Below the pieces are notes generated by a model. The model worked only from the letters and a program-made list of their open reading frames with translations, did not search any database and was not told the origin of the DNA. This document shows positions 43,952 through 51,988 of a stretch of DNA of 64,000 nucleotides, one piece after another. Location: assembly GCA_016707075.1 (NCBI GenBank), contig JADJII010000002.1:186001-250000 (forward strand), in the 5' to 3' direction. Every line of letters starts with the position of its first letter. Positions within the stretch are counted from its first letter, which is position 1. Both the position numbers and the translations under genes were made by a program. This DNA comes from Egaibacter danicus. GTDB taxonomy: Bacteria; Pseudomonadota; Gammaproteobacteria; Burkholderiales; Burkholderiaceae_C.

Positions 43952-44688
43952 ACAAATATTGGTATCAACACCCCGAGGCCGTGGACCAATTGGCAGGCGC
44001 CTACGTGCTGGGCACCTTGCAGGGCCGGGCGCGGCGCCGGTTTGAGGCCGCCATGCGCACCCGCCCCGAGCTGGCCACTGCGGTAGCCAGCTGGGCGCAA
44101 CGCCTCGGCCCCATGATGACCACGCTGCCCCCGGTCGAGCCCAGCGCGGCGATATGGAAGAGCATCGCCCACCGCGCGGGCATTGCGCCGAAAGCGCCGC
44201 CTGCGAAGGCAATGGCCTGGTGGCAGCGCTGGCTGGCGCCCATCCCCGCTGGCGCCCTCGCCATGGGGCTGGTGGTGGGCACCGTGGCGCCCATGCTGTG
44301 GCAGGCCCAGATGGGCAGTGGTAGTGAGCAGGAAACCCAGTTGCCCGCCAGCTATGTGGGCGTGCTGGCCACCGCGCAGGGCCAGCCGGGGCTGATTGTG
44401 TCCAGCCTGCGCCAGGGCAAGGTGGTGGAGATCAAACAGGTTGCGCCGGTGGATGTGCCTGCGGGCAACACGCTGTATCTGTGGCGCATCGACAAGGCGG
44501 GCGCCGTGTCTGCCATTGGCCCCGTGCCTGAGGGCAAGTTTGTGCGCGTGAACCTGGCCGAGCCTGCCGAGAAGGTGTTTTTCACGGCGGTGGAGCTGGC
44601 GGTGTCTGTGGAGCCGCTGGGCAGCAACCCGGTTGCGCCGACGCAGGCGTTTGTTTATCGGGGGTTGTGTGGGAAGCTTTGGCGGTAG
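43948..44688 (+). CDS. Anti-sigma factor (RskA-like), single-pass membrane protein
   Basis: 246 aa. Cytosolic N-terminus binding sigma (LAGAYVLGTLQGRARRRFEAAMRTRPELATAVASWAQRLGPMM), one TM (IPAGALAMGLVVGTVAPMLW, about 95-114), and a periplasmic RskA domain (LPASYVGVLATAQGQPGLIVSSLRQGKVVEI ... GNTLYLWRIDKAGAVSAIGPVPEGKFVRVNL). No zinc-finger HxxxCxxC is seen, so it is of the RskA rather than the ZAS type. Regulates the co-encoded sigma factor. Confidence 0.88.
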   Translation: MNKYWYQHPEAVDQLAGAYVLGTLQGRARRRFEAAMRTRPELATAVASWAQRLGPMMTTLPPVEPSAAIWKSIAHRAGIAPKAPPAKAMAWWQRWLAPIPAGALAMGLVVGTVAPMLWQAQMGSGSEQETQLPASYVGVLATAQGQPGLIVSSLRQGKVVEIKQVAPVDVPAGNTLYLWRIDKAGAVSAIGPVPEGKFVRVNLAEPAEKVFFTAVELAVSVEPLGSNPVAPTQAFVYRGLCGKLWR

Positions 44689-44699
44689 CTGGCCACTGG

Positions 44700-44872
44700 T
44701 TTAACTGGTTGGCGAGCGCGCCGGGCGTCCGCGTCGTGTCCACTGCGCATCTCGCGGGCGGCTGCTTCTTGGGCTTTGAGGTTGCTGCGTTAACGCTTTG
44801 GCTGGCGTGCAGATTCTGTAGCCACCGCGAACAGCTCCGTTGCCCCGTCGCAGCCACCCGACACGCCAGCGT
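44700..44872 (+). repeat. Long (about 160-bp) repeat, copy L2
   Basis: Matches L1 (23968-24128) over its full length; see L1 for shared blocks. It starts 12 bp after the anti-sigma gene and is followed by repeat R7 after 45 bp, a spacing close to that between R5 and L1 (46 bp). Confidence 0.8.
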
Positions 44873-44916
44873 AAGGATTGACTGGGTTGGGGGAAATACC
44901 TAGCACGCGATAAATC

Positions 44917-44972
44917 GCTATGAATATAGTAGCTATTCGCGCATATCTGCCGTGGACTGAGACTGTATTTGA
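44917..44972 (+). repeat. Dispersed 55-nt repeat, copy R7
   Basis: GCTAT-GAATATA-GTAGC, then TATTCGCGCATATCTGCC and GGACTGAGAC. Somewhat diverged in the right half. It marks the left edge of the AT-rich islet with the DUF262 gene. Confidence 0.83.
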
Positions 44973-45025
44973 ATGCTAAATTTCAAGGAAATCTGCTTCA
45001 CGATATGAGCTTCCATTGATTGGAA

Positions 45026-45115
45026 GTGGCTATTCGTTTCCAAGCGAAGGTCGAACAACTGCGAACCTTGTTGAACATTAGCGTGCTGCTCAAACCGACA
45101 GACGAAGCCGCATAA
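45026..45115 (+). pseudogene. Possible 3' remnant of a displaced gene
   Basis: A short frame reads LEVAIRFQAKVEQLRTLLNI and continues to LLKPTDEAA before TAA at 45113-45115. The amphipathic helix pattern looks like the C-terminus of a real protein, but no start or upstream part exists. Not recognised. It sits at the edge of the islet, 2 bp from the end of the DUF262 gene on the other strand. Confidence 0.25.
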
Positions 45116-45117
45116 AG

Positions 45118-46890
45118 CTACATCGAAATGCTTTTGAGTTTTGCTTTGATGTCACCACGTCGGTTGTCGATAAAAGTGAGAAAGTGAGAAAAATCGTAAG
45201 AAGACATCACTGGAATCGAGTGTCTCGTCTTGAAGTGCACGTCGCGTGTCTCAAGCCAGCCGTCAAACGCTGCCGCATTCTTTTCTAAATTTTCCTTATC
45301 CGTGAGCAGCTGAAGGTTGGCGATGGTGTTGAAGTGCTTCTGATATGCATTGACAACATCTGACGGGTACCCGCGCGCACTCAAGCTTCTGGCAGTAAAT
45401 TCCGATTTAGGAAATATGTGGTCTTCATGGTACGTGCTGTCTTTCCAGTCTCTGCCTGGATATAACAATGACAGGATTAGGTAGCTATATTTGGATCCGT
45501 ACTGAGTGCCTAGAAGATTTTCGATCTCTGTCTCGGAGAAGCTCGGCTCTATGCCAAGTTTCCTATTGATTGCCTCGTAGGGGAAAACAGAAAAATCTGT
45601 TTGCTCATTGAGGACATCTTGCAAATTTTTTAAAGTGGTGTCCGATGATCCACCAAATGCGTTTTTAAGCAGAACGATTGCAAGCCACTTCTCCATCAGT
45701 AATTGGTTTAGCACGTCAGCCTGTTGAGTCGATTCGACAAAATTCTTCTTTCCAAGCCGACTGAGATAAAGCGCAATTGGGAGCAATGCCAACGTGGAAA
45801 TCAAATTTTTGTCGCTAAAGCCAAATCTACTGATTAGACGAATCGTCGTGCGGATATTTGTTTTTATGAGATCCCAGTTGTCCTCAATTTTCCCTAGGTT
45901 CGGTTTGGTGAAATTCTTCACTTTGTACTGAATGGGAAGTCCGGGGGTCAGATACAGTGCGCCCTTCAACACAAAATCTTTGCCGAGGTTATATCCAGCC
46001 CCGATGGCGTTAATCTCGCCAGTGAAATCATGGATTTCGTCGCGTGCGTTGAGATTTTTCCATTTGGCCGTCGCCGTAGATAGCAGGATGTCGCTGTACT
46101 CCAGCTTCTTTCCTCCAGTATTCGCGCGAATGAAGACTTCGACGACTTTGTCATAGTCATCCGACCGCTCTTCAAAAAAGTTTATCAATCGCTCTGTGAA
46201 TAGTCGATTGTGCAACTCCTCGACTAACTCAACTGCATTGTCTACAAGCAATTGGTCCTGCCCAACTAGCCGATCCCGAATATCCTTTCGAGCCTGGCTA
46301 GCCGAACTGAAATTCAAAATATCCCCCACGAGGTACCAGTGCTGTGGGTTCTGGTTTTTGGGGTTGGGCGCAGCATTTTCCCGGAAAGCGAATTCGTAAG
46401 TTAGTTCTTCTGGATCATCACTGCGCTCTGGCCTTTTAAAGAGGTTCAGATAGAGGTATGTTTTCTTCCAGCTGTAATAGAAAAACCGGTACGACCCCTT
46501 GAGTCCGAGGTAGAGCGAAGTTAGTCTCTGCTGTCCATCCAGGACAAGGTAGATGTCCTGATTGATCCCGGCTACGTTTGCTTCCTCATTGTGTGGATTT
46601 TCCTTGTCGAAGTCGCTGAAGAATTTGTAGGCCGTCCATAGACTTTTCTTTTCTTCCCGGATCTTCCAGAACAGGAATGAGCCGATCGGGTAATTGCCCA
46701 TGATGGAGTCAAACAGCTTTTCAATGCCATCCGTATCCCAGACGTATTCGCGCTGAATTGCTGGCAAAAAGGTCGTTCGATTGATGTATTCGAGAACGAC
46801 TTCGCTGATGGTTTTTGGGATGTAGCTCAAGGTGTCCCCGGAATTGTTTATGTTTGCAATGGGAATGCGGTGCGCACGGTGCCAGTCCAT
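45118..46890 (-). CDS. DUF262/DUF1524 (GmrSD-type) HNH protein, putative defence nuclease
   Basis: About 590 aa. N-terminal DUF262: TTFLPAIQREYVWDTDGIEKLFDSIMGNYPIGSFLFW (about 39-75), LVLDGQQRLTSLYLGL (DGQQR nucleotide-binding motif, about 117), FIRANTGGKKLEYSDILLS. C-terminal DUF1524 HNH-like: STYHEDHIFPKSEFT near 500 and NTIANLQLLTDKEN. Known relatives cut modified phage DNA (GmrSD, SspE). GC is far below that of the neighbours and codon use is AT-rich, suggesting transfer. The start is uncertain: no ribosome site precedes 46890, and an in-frame TTG near LSYIPK has GGGGA upstream. Confidence 0.85.
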   Translation of the reverse strand: MDWHRAHRIPIANINNSGDTLSYIPKTISEVVLEYINRTTFLPAIQREYVWDTDGIEKLFDSIMGNYPIGSFLFWKIREEKKSLWTAYKFFSDFDKENPHNEEANVAGINQDIYLVLDGQQRLTSLYLGLKGSYRFFYYSWKKTYLYLNLFKRPERSDDPEELTYEFAFRENAAPNPKNQNPQHWYLVGDILNFSSASQARKDIRDRLVGQDQLLVDNAVELVEELHNRLFTERLINFFEERSDDYDKVVEVFIRANTGGKKLEYSDILLSTATAKWKNLNARDEIHDFTGEINAIGAGYNLGKDFVLKGALYLTPGLPIQYKVKNFTKPNLGKIEDNWDLIKTNIRTTIRLISRFGFSDKNLISTLALLPIALYLSRLGKKNFVESTQQADVLNQLLMEKWLAIVLLKNAFGGSSDTTLKNLQDVLNEQTDFSVFPYEAINRKLGIEPSFSETEIENLLGTQYGSKYSYLILSLLYPGRDWKDSTYHEDHIFPKSEFTARSLSARGYPSDVVNAYQKHFNTIANLQLLTDKENLEKNAAAFDGWLETRDVHFKTRHSIPVMSSYDFSHFLTFIDNRRGDIKAKLKSISM

Positions 46891-46992
46891 TCTGGCATAT
46901 GGCCGGGAAGCGAGCTAGATGAAGGAGGTCTGATTAAATTTGGGGCGCTAGCATTTATTGCTGAATACAGATACTTCCTAAACATCACCCCA

Positions 46993-47023
46993 TTGACAAT
47001 AAATAGTTTAAGCCTAAACTATT
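46993..47023 (+). promoter_or_regulatory. Promoter and MarR-type operator of the aromatic-CoA operon
   Basis: TTGACA at 46993-46998 and TAAACT at 47015-47020 (16-bp spacing). A perfect inverted repeat AATAGTTTA-AGCC-TAAACTATT (47002-47023) covers the -10. The predicted transcription start near 47027 lies 2 nt before the ATG at 47029, giving an almost leaderless mRNA. The MarR regulator encoded in the operon is the likely ligand. Confidence 0.72.
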
Positions 47024-47028
47024 ACGTC

Positions 47029-49404
47029 ATGAACATCCTGTGCATTGGCGGCGGCCCCGCCGGTCTGTATTTCGCGCTGCTGATGAAGCTGCAAAACCCC
47101 GCGCACCGCATCACGGTGGTGGAGCGCAACAAGCCGTTTGACACGTTTGGCTGGGGCGTGGTGCTGTCGGACCAGACGCTGGGCAACCTGCACGCGGCGG
47201 ACCCCGTCACCGGGCAGCAGATTGGCGACGCGCTGAACCACTGGGACGATATCGAGGTGTTTTTCAAGGGGCGCAGCGTGCGCTCGGGCGGGCACGGGTT
47301 TTGTGGCATCGGGCGCAAGCACCTGCTCAACATCCTGCAAGAGCGCTGCATCGCGCTGGGCGTGGACCTGGTGTTTGAGGTGGACGCGGCGGACGATCAG
47401 GCGCTGGCCGCGCAGTACGACGCCGATCTGGTGATTGCCAGCGACGGGCTCAACAGCCGCATCCGCACCCGCTACGCCGAGGTGTACCAGCCCGACATCG
47501 ACACGCGCCAGTGCCGCTTTGTGTGGCTGGGCACCAAAAAGACGTTTGACGCCTTCACCTTCGCTTTCGAGCAGACCGAGCACGGCTGGTTTCAGGCGCA
47601 CGCCTACAAGTTTGACGACAACACCTCCACCTTCATTGTGGAAACGCCGCAGGCCGTGTGGCAGGCGCATGGCCTGGAAGACATGAGCCAGGAGGAGGGC
47701 GTGGCGTTTTGCGAGCGCCTGTTTGCCAAATATCTGGACGGCAACGCACTCATCAGCAACGCCAAACACCTGCGCGGCTCGGCCAACTGGATTCGCTTTC
47801 CGCGTGTGATGTGCAAGACGTGGGTGCACACGGTGCAGATTGGCAACAAGCCCGTACCTGTCGTGTTGATGGGTGATGCGGCGCACACTGCGCACTTTTC
47901 TATTGGCAGCGGCACCAAGCTGGCGCTGGAAGACGCGATTGATCTGGCGAATGAGTTTGCCGCCAGCACCGACCAGCTGGTGGCCGGCAAGGACATGATG
48001 GAGGTGCTGCAGCGCTACGAAGCCCGCCGCAGCGTGGAGGTGCTGAAGATTCAAAACGCGGCGCGCAACTCGACCGAGTGGTTTGAGAATGTCACGCGTT
48101 ACACCGGCATGCAGGTGGAGCAGTTTGCCTATTCGCTGCTCACGCGTAGCCAGCGCATCAGCCACGAAAACCTGCGCCTGCGCGATGCGGCCTGGCTGGA
48201 TGGGTATGAGGCCTGGCTGTCGGGCGGCAAGGTGGTGCCACCCATGCTGCTGCCCCTCAAAGTGCGCGAAACGCAGCTTAAAAACCGCATCGTCGTGTCG
48301 CCCATGGCCACTTACAGCGCGGTGGACGGGCTGGTGCAAGACTTTCACCTGGTGCACCTGGGCGCCCGCGCGCTGGGCGGCGCCGCGCTGGTGATGGTGG
48401 AGATGACCAGCCCGAACGCGGAGGGGCGCATCACCCCCGGCTGCCCCGGTTTGTGGAACGACGCGCAGGCCGCGGGCTTCAAGCGTATTGTGGATTTTGT
48501 GCACACCAGCAGCACCGCCAAAATCGGCATCCAGCTGGGCCACAGCGGCCCCAAAGGCTCCACGCAGGTGGGCTGGGAGCAGACCGACGAGCCCTTGCCA
48601 AACGCAGAGACCAACTGGCCGGTGATGGCCGCCAGCGCCCAGCCGTATGGCGAGCAAAACCAGACGCCGCACGCGATGACGCGGGCCGACATGGACACGA
48701 TCAAGCAGCAGTTTGTGGACGCGACCCGCCGCGCCGCCGCTGCGGGTTTTGACTGGCTGGAGCTGCACTGTGCGCACGGCTACCTGCTCTCCACCTTCCT
48801 CACGCCGCTGACCAATCTGCGCACCGATGACTACGGCGGCTCGTTCGACAACCGCTGCCGTTACCCGCTGGAAGTGTTTGCCGCCATGCGCGCCGTGTGG
48901 CCTGCGCACCTGCCCATGAGCGTGCGCATCTCCGCGCACGACTGGGCGCCGGGTGGCAACACGGCGGACGACGCGGTGGCGATGGCCCGCCTGTTCAAAG
49001 CTGCGGGCTGCGACGTGATCGACGTCTCCAGCGGCCAGACCACGCGAGCCGCCAAGCCGGTCTATGGCCGCATGTACCAGACGCCGTTTTCCGACCGCAT
49101 CCGCAACGAGGTGGGCATCCAGACCATGGCCGTGGGCGCGATCAGCGAGGCTGACCACGCCAACAGCATCATTGCCGCCGGCCGCGCCGACCTGTGCGCC
49201 ATCGCCCGCCCGCACCTGGCCGACCCGGCCTGGACGCTGCACGAAGCCGCCAAACTGCAGAGTCGCGCCGTGGACTGGCCCAAACAGTACCTGAGTGGCC
49301 GGGACCAGCTTTATCGTGAAATTCAGAAGCAAAAAGAGCTGCTAGCCCTCGCCGATATTGCGCAGATAGCTACTAAAAATATAGCAAATGAGGAGCAACT
49401 CTAG
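47029..49404 (+). CDS. Aromatic-CoA monooxygenase/reductase fusion (2-aminobenzoyl-CoA or salicylyl-CoA type)
   Basis: 791 aa in two parts. Residues 1-390: class A flavoprotein monooxygenase (MNILCIGGGPAGLYFALLMK, DLVIASDGLNSRIRTRY, VVLMGDAAHTAHFSIGSGTKLALEDAIDLA). Residues about 405-765: Old Yellow Enzyme-type reductase (LKVRETQLKNRIVVSPMATYSAVDG, ELHCAHGYLLSTFLTPLTNLRTDDYGGSFDNRCRYPLEV, VYGRMYQTPFSDRIRNEVGIQTMAVG). This fusion is known from 2-aminobenzoyl-CoA monooxygenase/reductase of Azoarcus evansii; many genomes label it salicylyl-CoA 5-hydroxylase. The tail (LLALADIAQIATKNIA, to 786) comes from repeat R8. Confidence 0.92.
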   Translation: MNILCIGGGPAGLYFALLMKLQNPAHRITVVERNKPFDTFGWGVVLSDQTLGNLHAADPVTGQQIGDALNHWDDIEVFFKGRSVRSGGHGFCGIGRKHLLNILQERCIALGVDLVFEVDAADDQALAAQYDADLVIASDGLNSRIRTRYAEVYQPDIDTRQCRFVWLGTKKTFDAFTFAFEQTEHGWFQAHAYKFDDNTSTFIVETPQAVWQAHGLEDMSQEEGVAFCERLFAKYLDGNALISNAKHLRGSANWIRFPRVMCKTWVHTVQIGNKPVPVVLMGDAAHTAHFSIGSGTKLALEDAIDLANEFAASTDQLVAGKDMMEVLQRYEARRSVEVLKIQNAARNSTEWFENVTRYTGMQVEQFAYSLLTRSQRISHENLRLRDAAWLDGYEAWLSGGKVVPPMLLPLKVRETQLKNRIVVSPMATYSAVDGLVQDFHLVHLGARALGGAALVMVEMTSPNAEGRITPGCPGLWNDAQAAGFKRIVDFVHTSSTAKIGIQLGHSGPKGSTQVGWEQTDEPLPNAETNWPVMAASAQPYGEQNQTPHAMTRADMDTIKQQFVDATRRAAAAGFDWLELHCAHGYLLSTFLTPLTNLRTDDYGGSFDNRCRYPLEVFAAMRAVWPAHLPMSVRISAHDWAPGGNTADDAVAMARLFKAAGCDVIDVSSGQTTRAAKPVYGRMYQTPFSDRIRNEVGIQTMAVGAISEADHANSIIAAGRADLCAIARPHLADPAWTLHEAAKLQSRAVDWPKQYLSGRDQLYREIQKQKELLALADIAQIATKNIANEEQL
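49331..49385 (-). repeat. Dispersed 55-nt repeat, copy R8 (C-terminus of the oxygenase/reductase gene)
   Basis: Complement: GCTAT-ATTTTTA-GTAGC, TATCTGCGCAATA, GAGGGCTAGCAG. Plus-strand frame reads LLALADIAQIATKNIA, in the same frame as R10 and R11. It forms the last residues of the protein, 16 bp before the stop. Confidence 0.86.
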
Positions 49405-49405
49405 T

Positions 49406-49903
49406 ATGGACAAGGAAGCCCGCCTGCATGGCACCACGCCTGCCGAGCACCCCGAGGCCCTGCGCCTGTGGCTGCGCCTGCTCACCTGCACACAGCTGAT
49501 CGAAACGCAGGTGCGCAGCGGTCTGCGTGATCAGTTCGACACCACGCTGCCGCGTTTTGACTTGCTGGCGCAACTGGAGCGCGCGCCCGATGGCCTGAAG
49601 ATGAACGAGCTGTCGCGCCGCATGATGGTGACGGGCGGCAACATCACCGGCATCACCGACCAGCTGGTGGCCGAAGGGCTGGTGGAGCGCGTGGAAGTGC
49701 CCGGCGACCGCCGCGCCTACCGCGTGAAGCTAACGCCCAAGGGCCGCAAGCAGTTCAGCGACATGGCGCACCAGCACGAAGGCTGGATTGTGGAGGCCTT
49801 CGGCGGCCTGACCGAGAAAGAAATTGCCACGCTGCACCGCCTGCTGGGCAAGGTGAAAGAGCACGCCAAAAGCACCATGAACACATCTGCGGAGGCTGCA
49901 TGA
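49406..49903 (+). CDS. MarR family regulator of the aromatic-CoA operon
   Basis: 165 aa from the ATG at 49406 (GGAG upstream). Winged helix: LPRFDLLAQLERAPDGLKMNELSRRMMVTGGNITGITDQLVAEGLVERVEVPGDRRAYRVKLTPKG (about 47-112). It lies inside the operon between the oxygenase/reductase and enoyl-CoA hydratase genes and likely binds the palindrome at 47002. By analogy its inducer may be an aryl-CoA ester; this is inference. ATGA overlap with the next gene. Confidence 0.9.
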   Translation: MDKEARLHGTTPAEHPEALRLWLRLLTCTQLIETQVRSGLRDQFDTTLPRFDLLAQLERAPDGLKMNELSRRMMVTGGNITGITDQLVAEGLVERVEVPGDRRAYRVKLTPKGRKQFSDMAHQHEGWIVEAFGGLTEKEIATLHRLLGKVKEHAKSTMNTSAEAA

Positions 49904-50757
49904 AACACTATATTGGCGCGGGTAACCCCATGCGCACCCAGTTTGACGCCAAGGCAGCGTATCAGGCGAAACACTTCGCCTGGAACTGTACCGCCGACGG
50001 TGTGGGCACGCTCACGCTCAACCGGCCCGAGCGCAAAAACCCGCTGACTTTTGACTCGTATGCCGAGCTGTGCAACCTGTTTGAGGTGCTCAAATACGCG
50101 ACTGACGTGAAGGTGGTGGTGGTCACCGGTGCGGGTGGCAACTTTTGCAGCGGCGGCGATGTGCACGAAATCATTGGCCCGCTCACCCAAATGACCATGC
50201 CCGAAATGCTGGAGTTCACCCGGATGACGGGCGACCTGGTGAAGACCATGCGCAACTGCCCGCAGCCGGTCATCGGCGCGATAGACGGCATCTGCGCCGG
50301 GGCAGGCGCGATGATGGCGCTGGCCTGCGACATGCGTTTTGGCACGGCCAGCACGAAGACCGCGTTTCTGTTCACCCGCGTGGGGCTGGCCGGGGCCGAC
50401 ATGGGCGCCTGCGCCCTGCTGCCGCGCGTGATCGGGCAGGGCCGGGCGAGCGAGCTGCTGTTCACCGGCCGTGCCATGACCGCGCAGGAAGGCTTGGCCT
50501 GGGGTTTCTTCAACGCGCTGCACGAGAGCGCGGACCTGCTGCCGAAGGCGCAAGCGCTGGCCGCCGAGCTGGCCGCTGGCCCCACCTTCGCGCACGGCAT
50601 GACCAAGACCATGCTGCAGCAGGAATGGGCCATGACGATTGAGCAGGCCGTGGAAGCCGAAGCGCAGGCGCAGGCCATCTGCATGCAGACGCAGGATTTC
50701 AAGCGGGCCTACGACGCGTTTGCCGCGAAGCAGAAGCCGGTGTTTGAGGGGAACTGA
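49900..50757 (+). CDS. Enoyl-CoA hydratase/isomerase family protein
   Basis: 285 aa crotonase fold. GTLTLNRPERKNPLTFDSYAEL, VVVTGAGGNFCSGGDVHEII (oxyanion hole), MRNCPQPVIGAIDGICAGAGAMMALACDMRFGTASTKTAFLFTRVGLAGADMGACALLPRVIG. Of the two hydratase glutamates, neither is obvious (GADMGA holds Asp/Met), so isomerase or ring-opening activity is possible. Start overlaps the MarR stop (ATGA). Beta-oxidation step of the ring-derived CoA ester. Confidence 0.9.
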   Translation: MKHYIGAGNPMRTQFDAKAAYQAKHFAWNCTADGVGTLTLNRPERKNPLTFDSYAELCNLFEVLKYATDVKVVVVTGAGGNFCSGGDVHEIIGPLTQMTMPEMLEFTRMTGDLVKTMRNCPQPVIGAIDGICAGAGAMMALACDMRFGTASTKTAFLFTRVGLAGADMGACALLPRVIGQGRASELLFTGRAMTAQEGLAWGFFNALHESADLLPKAQALAAELAAGPTFAHGMTKTMLQQEWAMTIEQAVEAEAQAQAICMQTQDFKRAYDAFAAKQKPVFEGN

Positions 50758-50761
50758 GGTC

Positions 50762-51988
50762 ATGAACGCCCCCACCAGCTCACCTACAAACCATTTGACC
50801 CTGCCGTTCTTCGACGCAGCGCACCACCACCTCGCCACCGGTCTGGCCGCCTGGGCACCGCAGCAAAATGTGGACGAACATGACGACCGCCGCGCCTGCA
50901 AAAAGTGGGTGCGGCTGCTGGGCGACGCCGGCTGGCTGCGCTACTGTGTGCCCGCAGCCTTTGGCGGCGCGCTGGACAAAATGGATTCCCGTGCGCTGGT
51001 GATCCTGCGCGAAACGCTGGCGTTTCACTCCCCGCTGGCCGACTTTGCCTTCGCCATGCAGGGCCTGGGCAGCGGCGCCATCACGCTGGCGGGCAGCCCC
51101 GCGCAGCAGGCGGCGTATCTGCCTGCCGTGGCGCGGGGCGACAAGATTGCGGCGTTTGCGTTGAGCGAGCCGGATGCCGGGTCTGACGCAGGCGCTATGA
51201 AAACAATAGCTGCTAACGCATATTCCACGAGGGCTGAGGGCCAAAAAGACACTCAAAAAGAGGAATTTTTCACGCTGAACGGCACCAAAACCTGGATCAG
51301 CAACGGCGGCATCGCCGACTATTACTGCGTGTTTGCCAAGACCGAGCCCGCGGCGGGCACGCGCGGCATCACCGCGTTCATCGTGGACGCGGATACCACG
51401 GGGCTGGATGCGTCCGAACACATCGAGGTGATGGCCCCGCACCCGCTGGCCACGCTGCAGTTTGTCGGCTGCCAGGTGCCCGCCAGTGCGCAACTGGGCG
51501 AGCTGAACGGTGGCTTCAAGCTGGCGATGCAGACGCTGGACATCTTTCGCGCATCCGTGGCCGGTGCCGCGCTGGGCATGGCGCGCCGTGCACTGGCAGA
51601 AGCCGTGAGTTACGCCAAACAACGCGCGATGTTTGGCCAGCGGCTGGCCGACTTTCAGCTCACCCAGGCCAAGCTGGGCGAAATGGCCGCATTGATCGAC
51701 GCTGCCGCCTTGCTCACCTACCGTGCCGCGTGGATGCGCGACTGCGTGGGCACGGCCAACCCCGCTGCAGCTCAGGCCTACACCGCCGCGGCCGCCATGG
51801 CCAAGATGACCGCCACCGAAAACGCGCAGCGCGTGATCGACATGGCGCTGCAAATGCACGGCGGCATGGGCGTGAAGGTGGGCACCAAGGTGGAGAGCCT
51901 TTACCGCGACATCCGCTCGCTGCGCATCTACGAAGGTGCCACCGAAGTGCAGCAATTGATCATTGGCAAATCGGTGTTGAAATCATGA
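50762..51988 (+). CDS. Acyl-CoA dehydrogenase with in-frame repeat insertion
   Basis: 408 aa. FALSEPDAGSDAGAM and TLNGTKTWISNGGIADYYCVFAKT (FAD/substrate signature), DIFRASVAGAALGMARRALAEAVSYAKQRAMFGQRLADFQLTQ, MHGGMGVKVGTKVESLYRDIRSLRIYEGATEVQQLIIGK (C-terminal catalytic segment, with the base Glu in YEGATEV). Between GAM and FTLNG some 13 extra residues (within 145-164) come from repeat R9. It lies in the loop between two strands of the middle domain. Part of the aromatic-CoA operon, 4 bp after the hydratase gene. Confidence 0.92.
   Translation: MNAPTSSPTNHLTLPFFDAAHHHLATGLAAWAPQQNVDEHDDRRACKKWVRLLGDAGWLRYCVPAAFGGALDKMDSRALVILRETLAFHSPLADFAFAMQGLGSGAITLAGSPAQQAAYLPAVARGDKIAAFALSEPDAGSDAGAMKTIAANAYSTRAEGQKDTQKEEFFTLNGTKTWISNGGIADYYCVFAKTEPAAGTRGITAFIVDADTTGLDASEHIEVMAPHPLATLQFVGCQVPASAQLGELNGGFKLAMQTLDIFRASVAGAALGMARRALAEAVSYAKQRAMFGQRLADFQLTQAKLGEMAALIDAAALLTYRAAWMRDCVGTANPAAAQAYTAAAAMAKMTATENAQRVIDMALQMHGGMGVKVGTKVESLYRDIRSLRIYEGATEVQQLIIGKSVLKS
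51194..51250 (+). repeat. Dispersed 55-nt repeat, copy R9 (inside the acyl-CoA dehydrogenase gene)
   Basis: GCTAT-GAAAACA-ATAGC, TGCTAACGCATATTCCACG, GAGGGCTGAGGGCC. In frame it reads AMKTIAANAYSTRAEGQKD, matching AIDLIATHACLTRADGQKD of R3 residue for residue. Confidence 0.9.

Noticed and set aside
47014..49332. Very long minus-strand frame opposite the oxygenase/reductase gene
   Set aside because: Typical high-GC antisense shadow rich in His, Gln, Val and Arg; the plus-strand product has two complete known domains.
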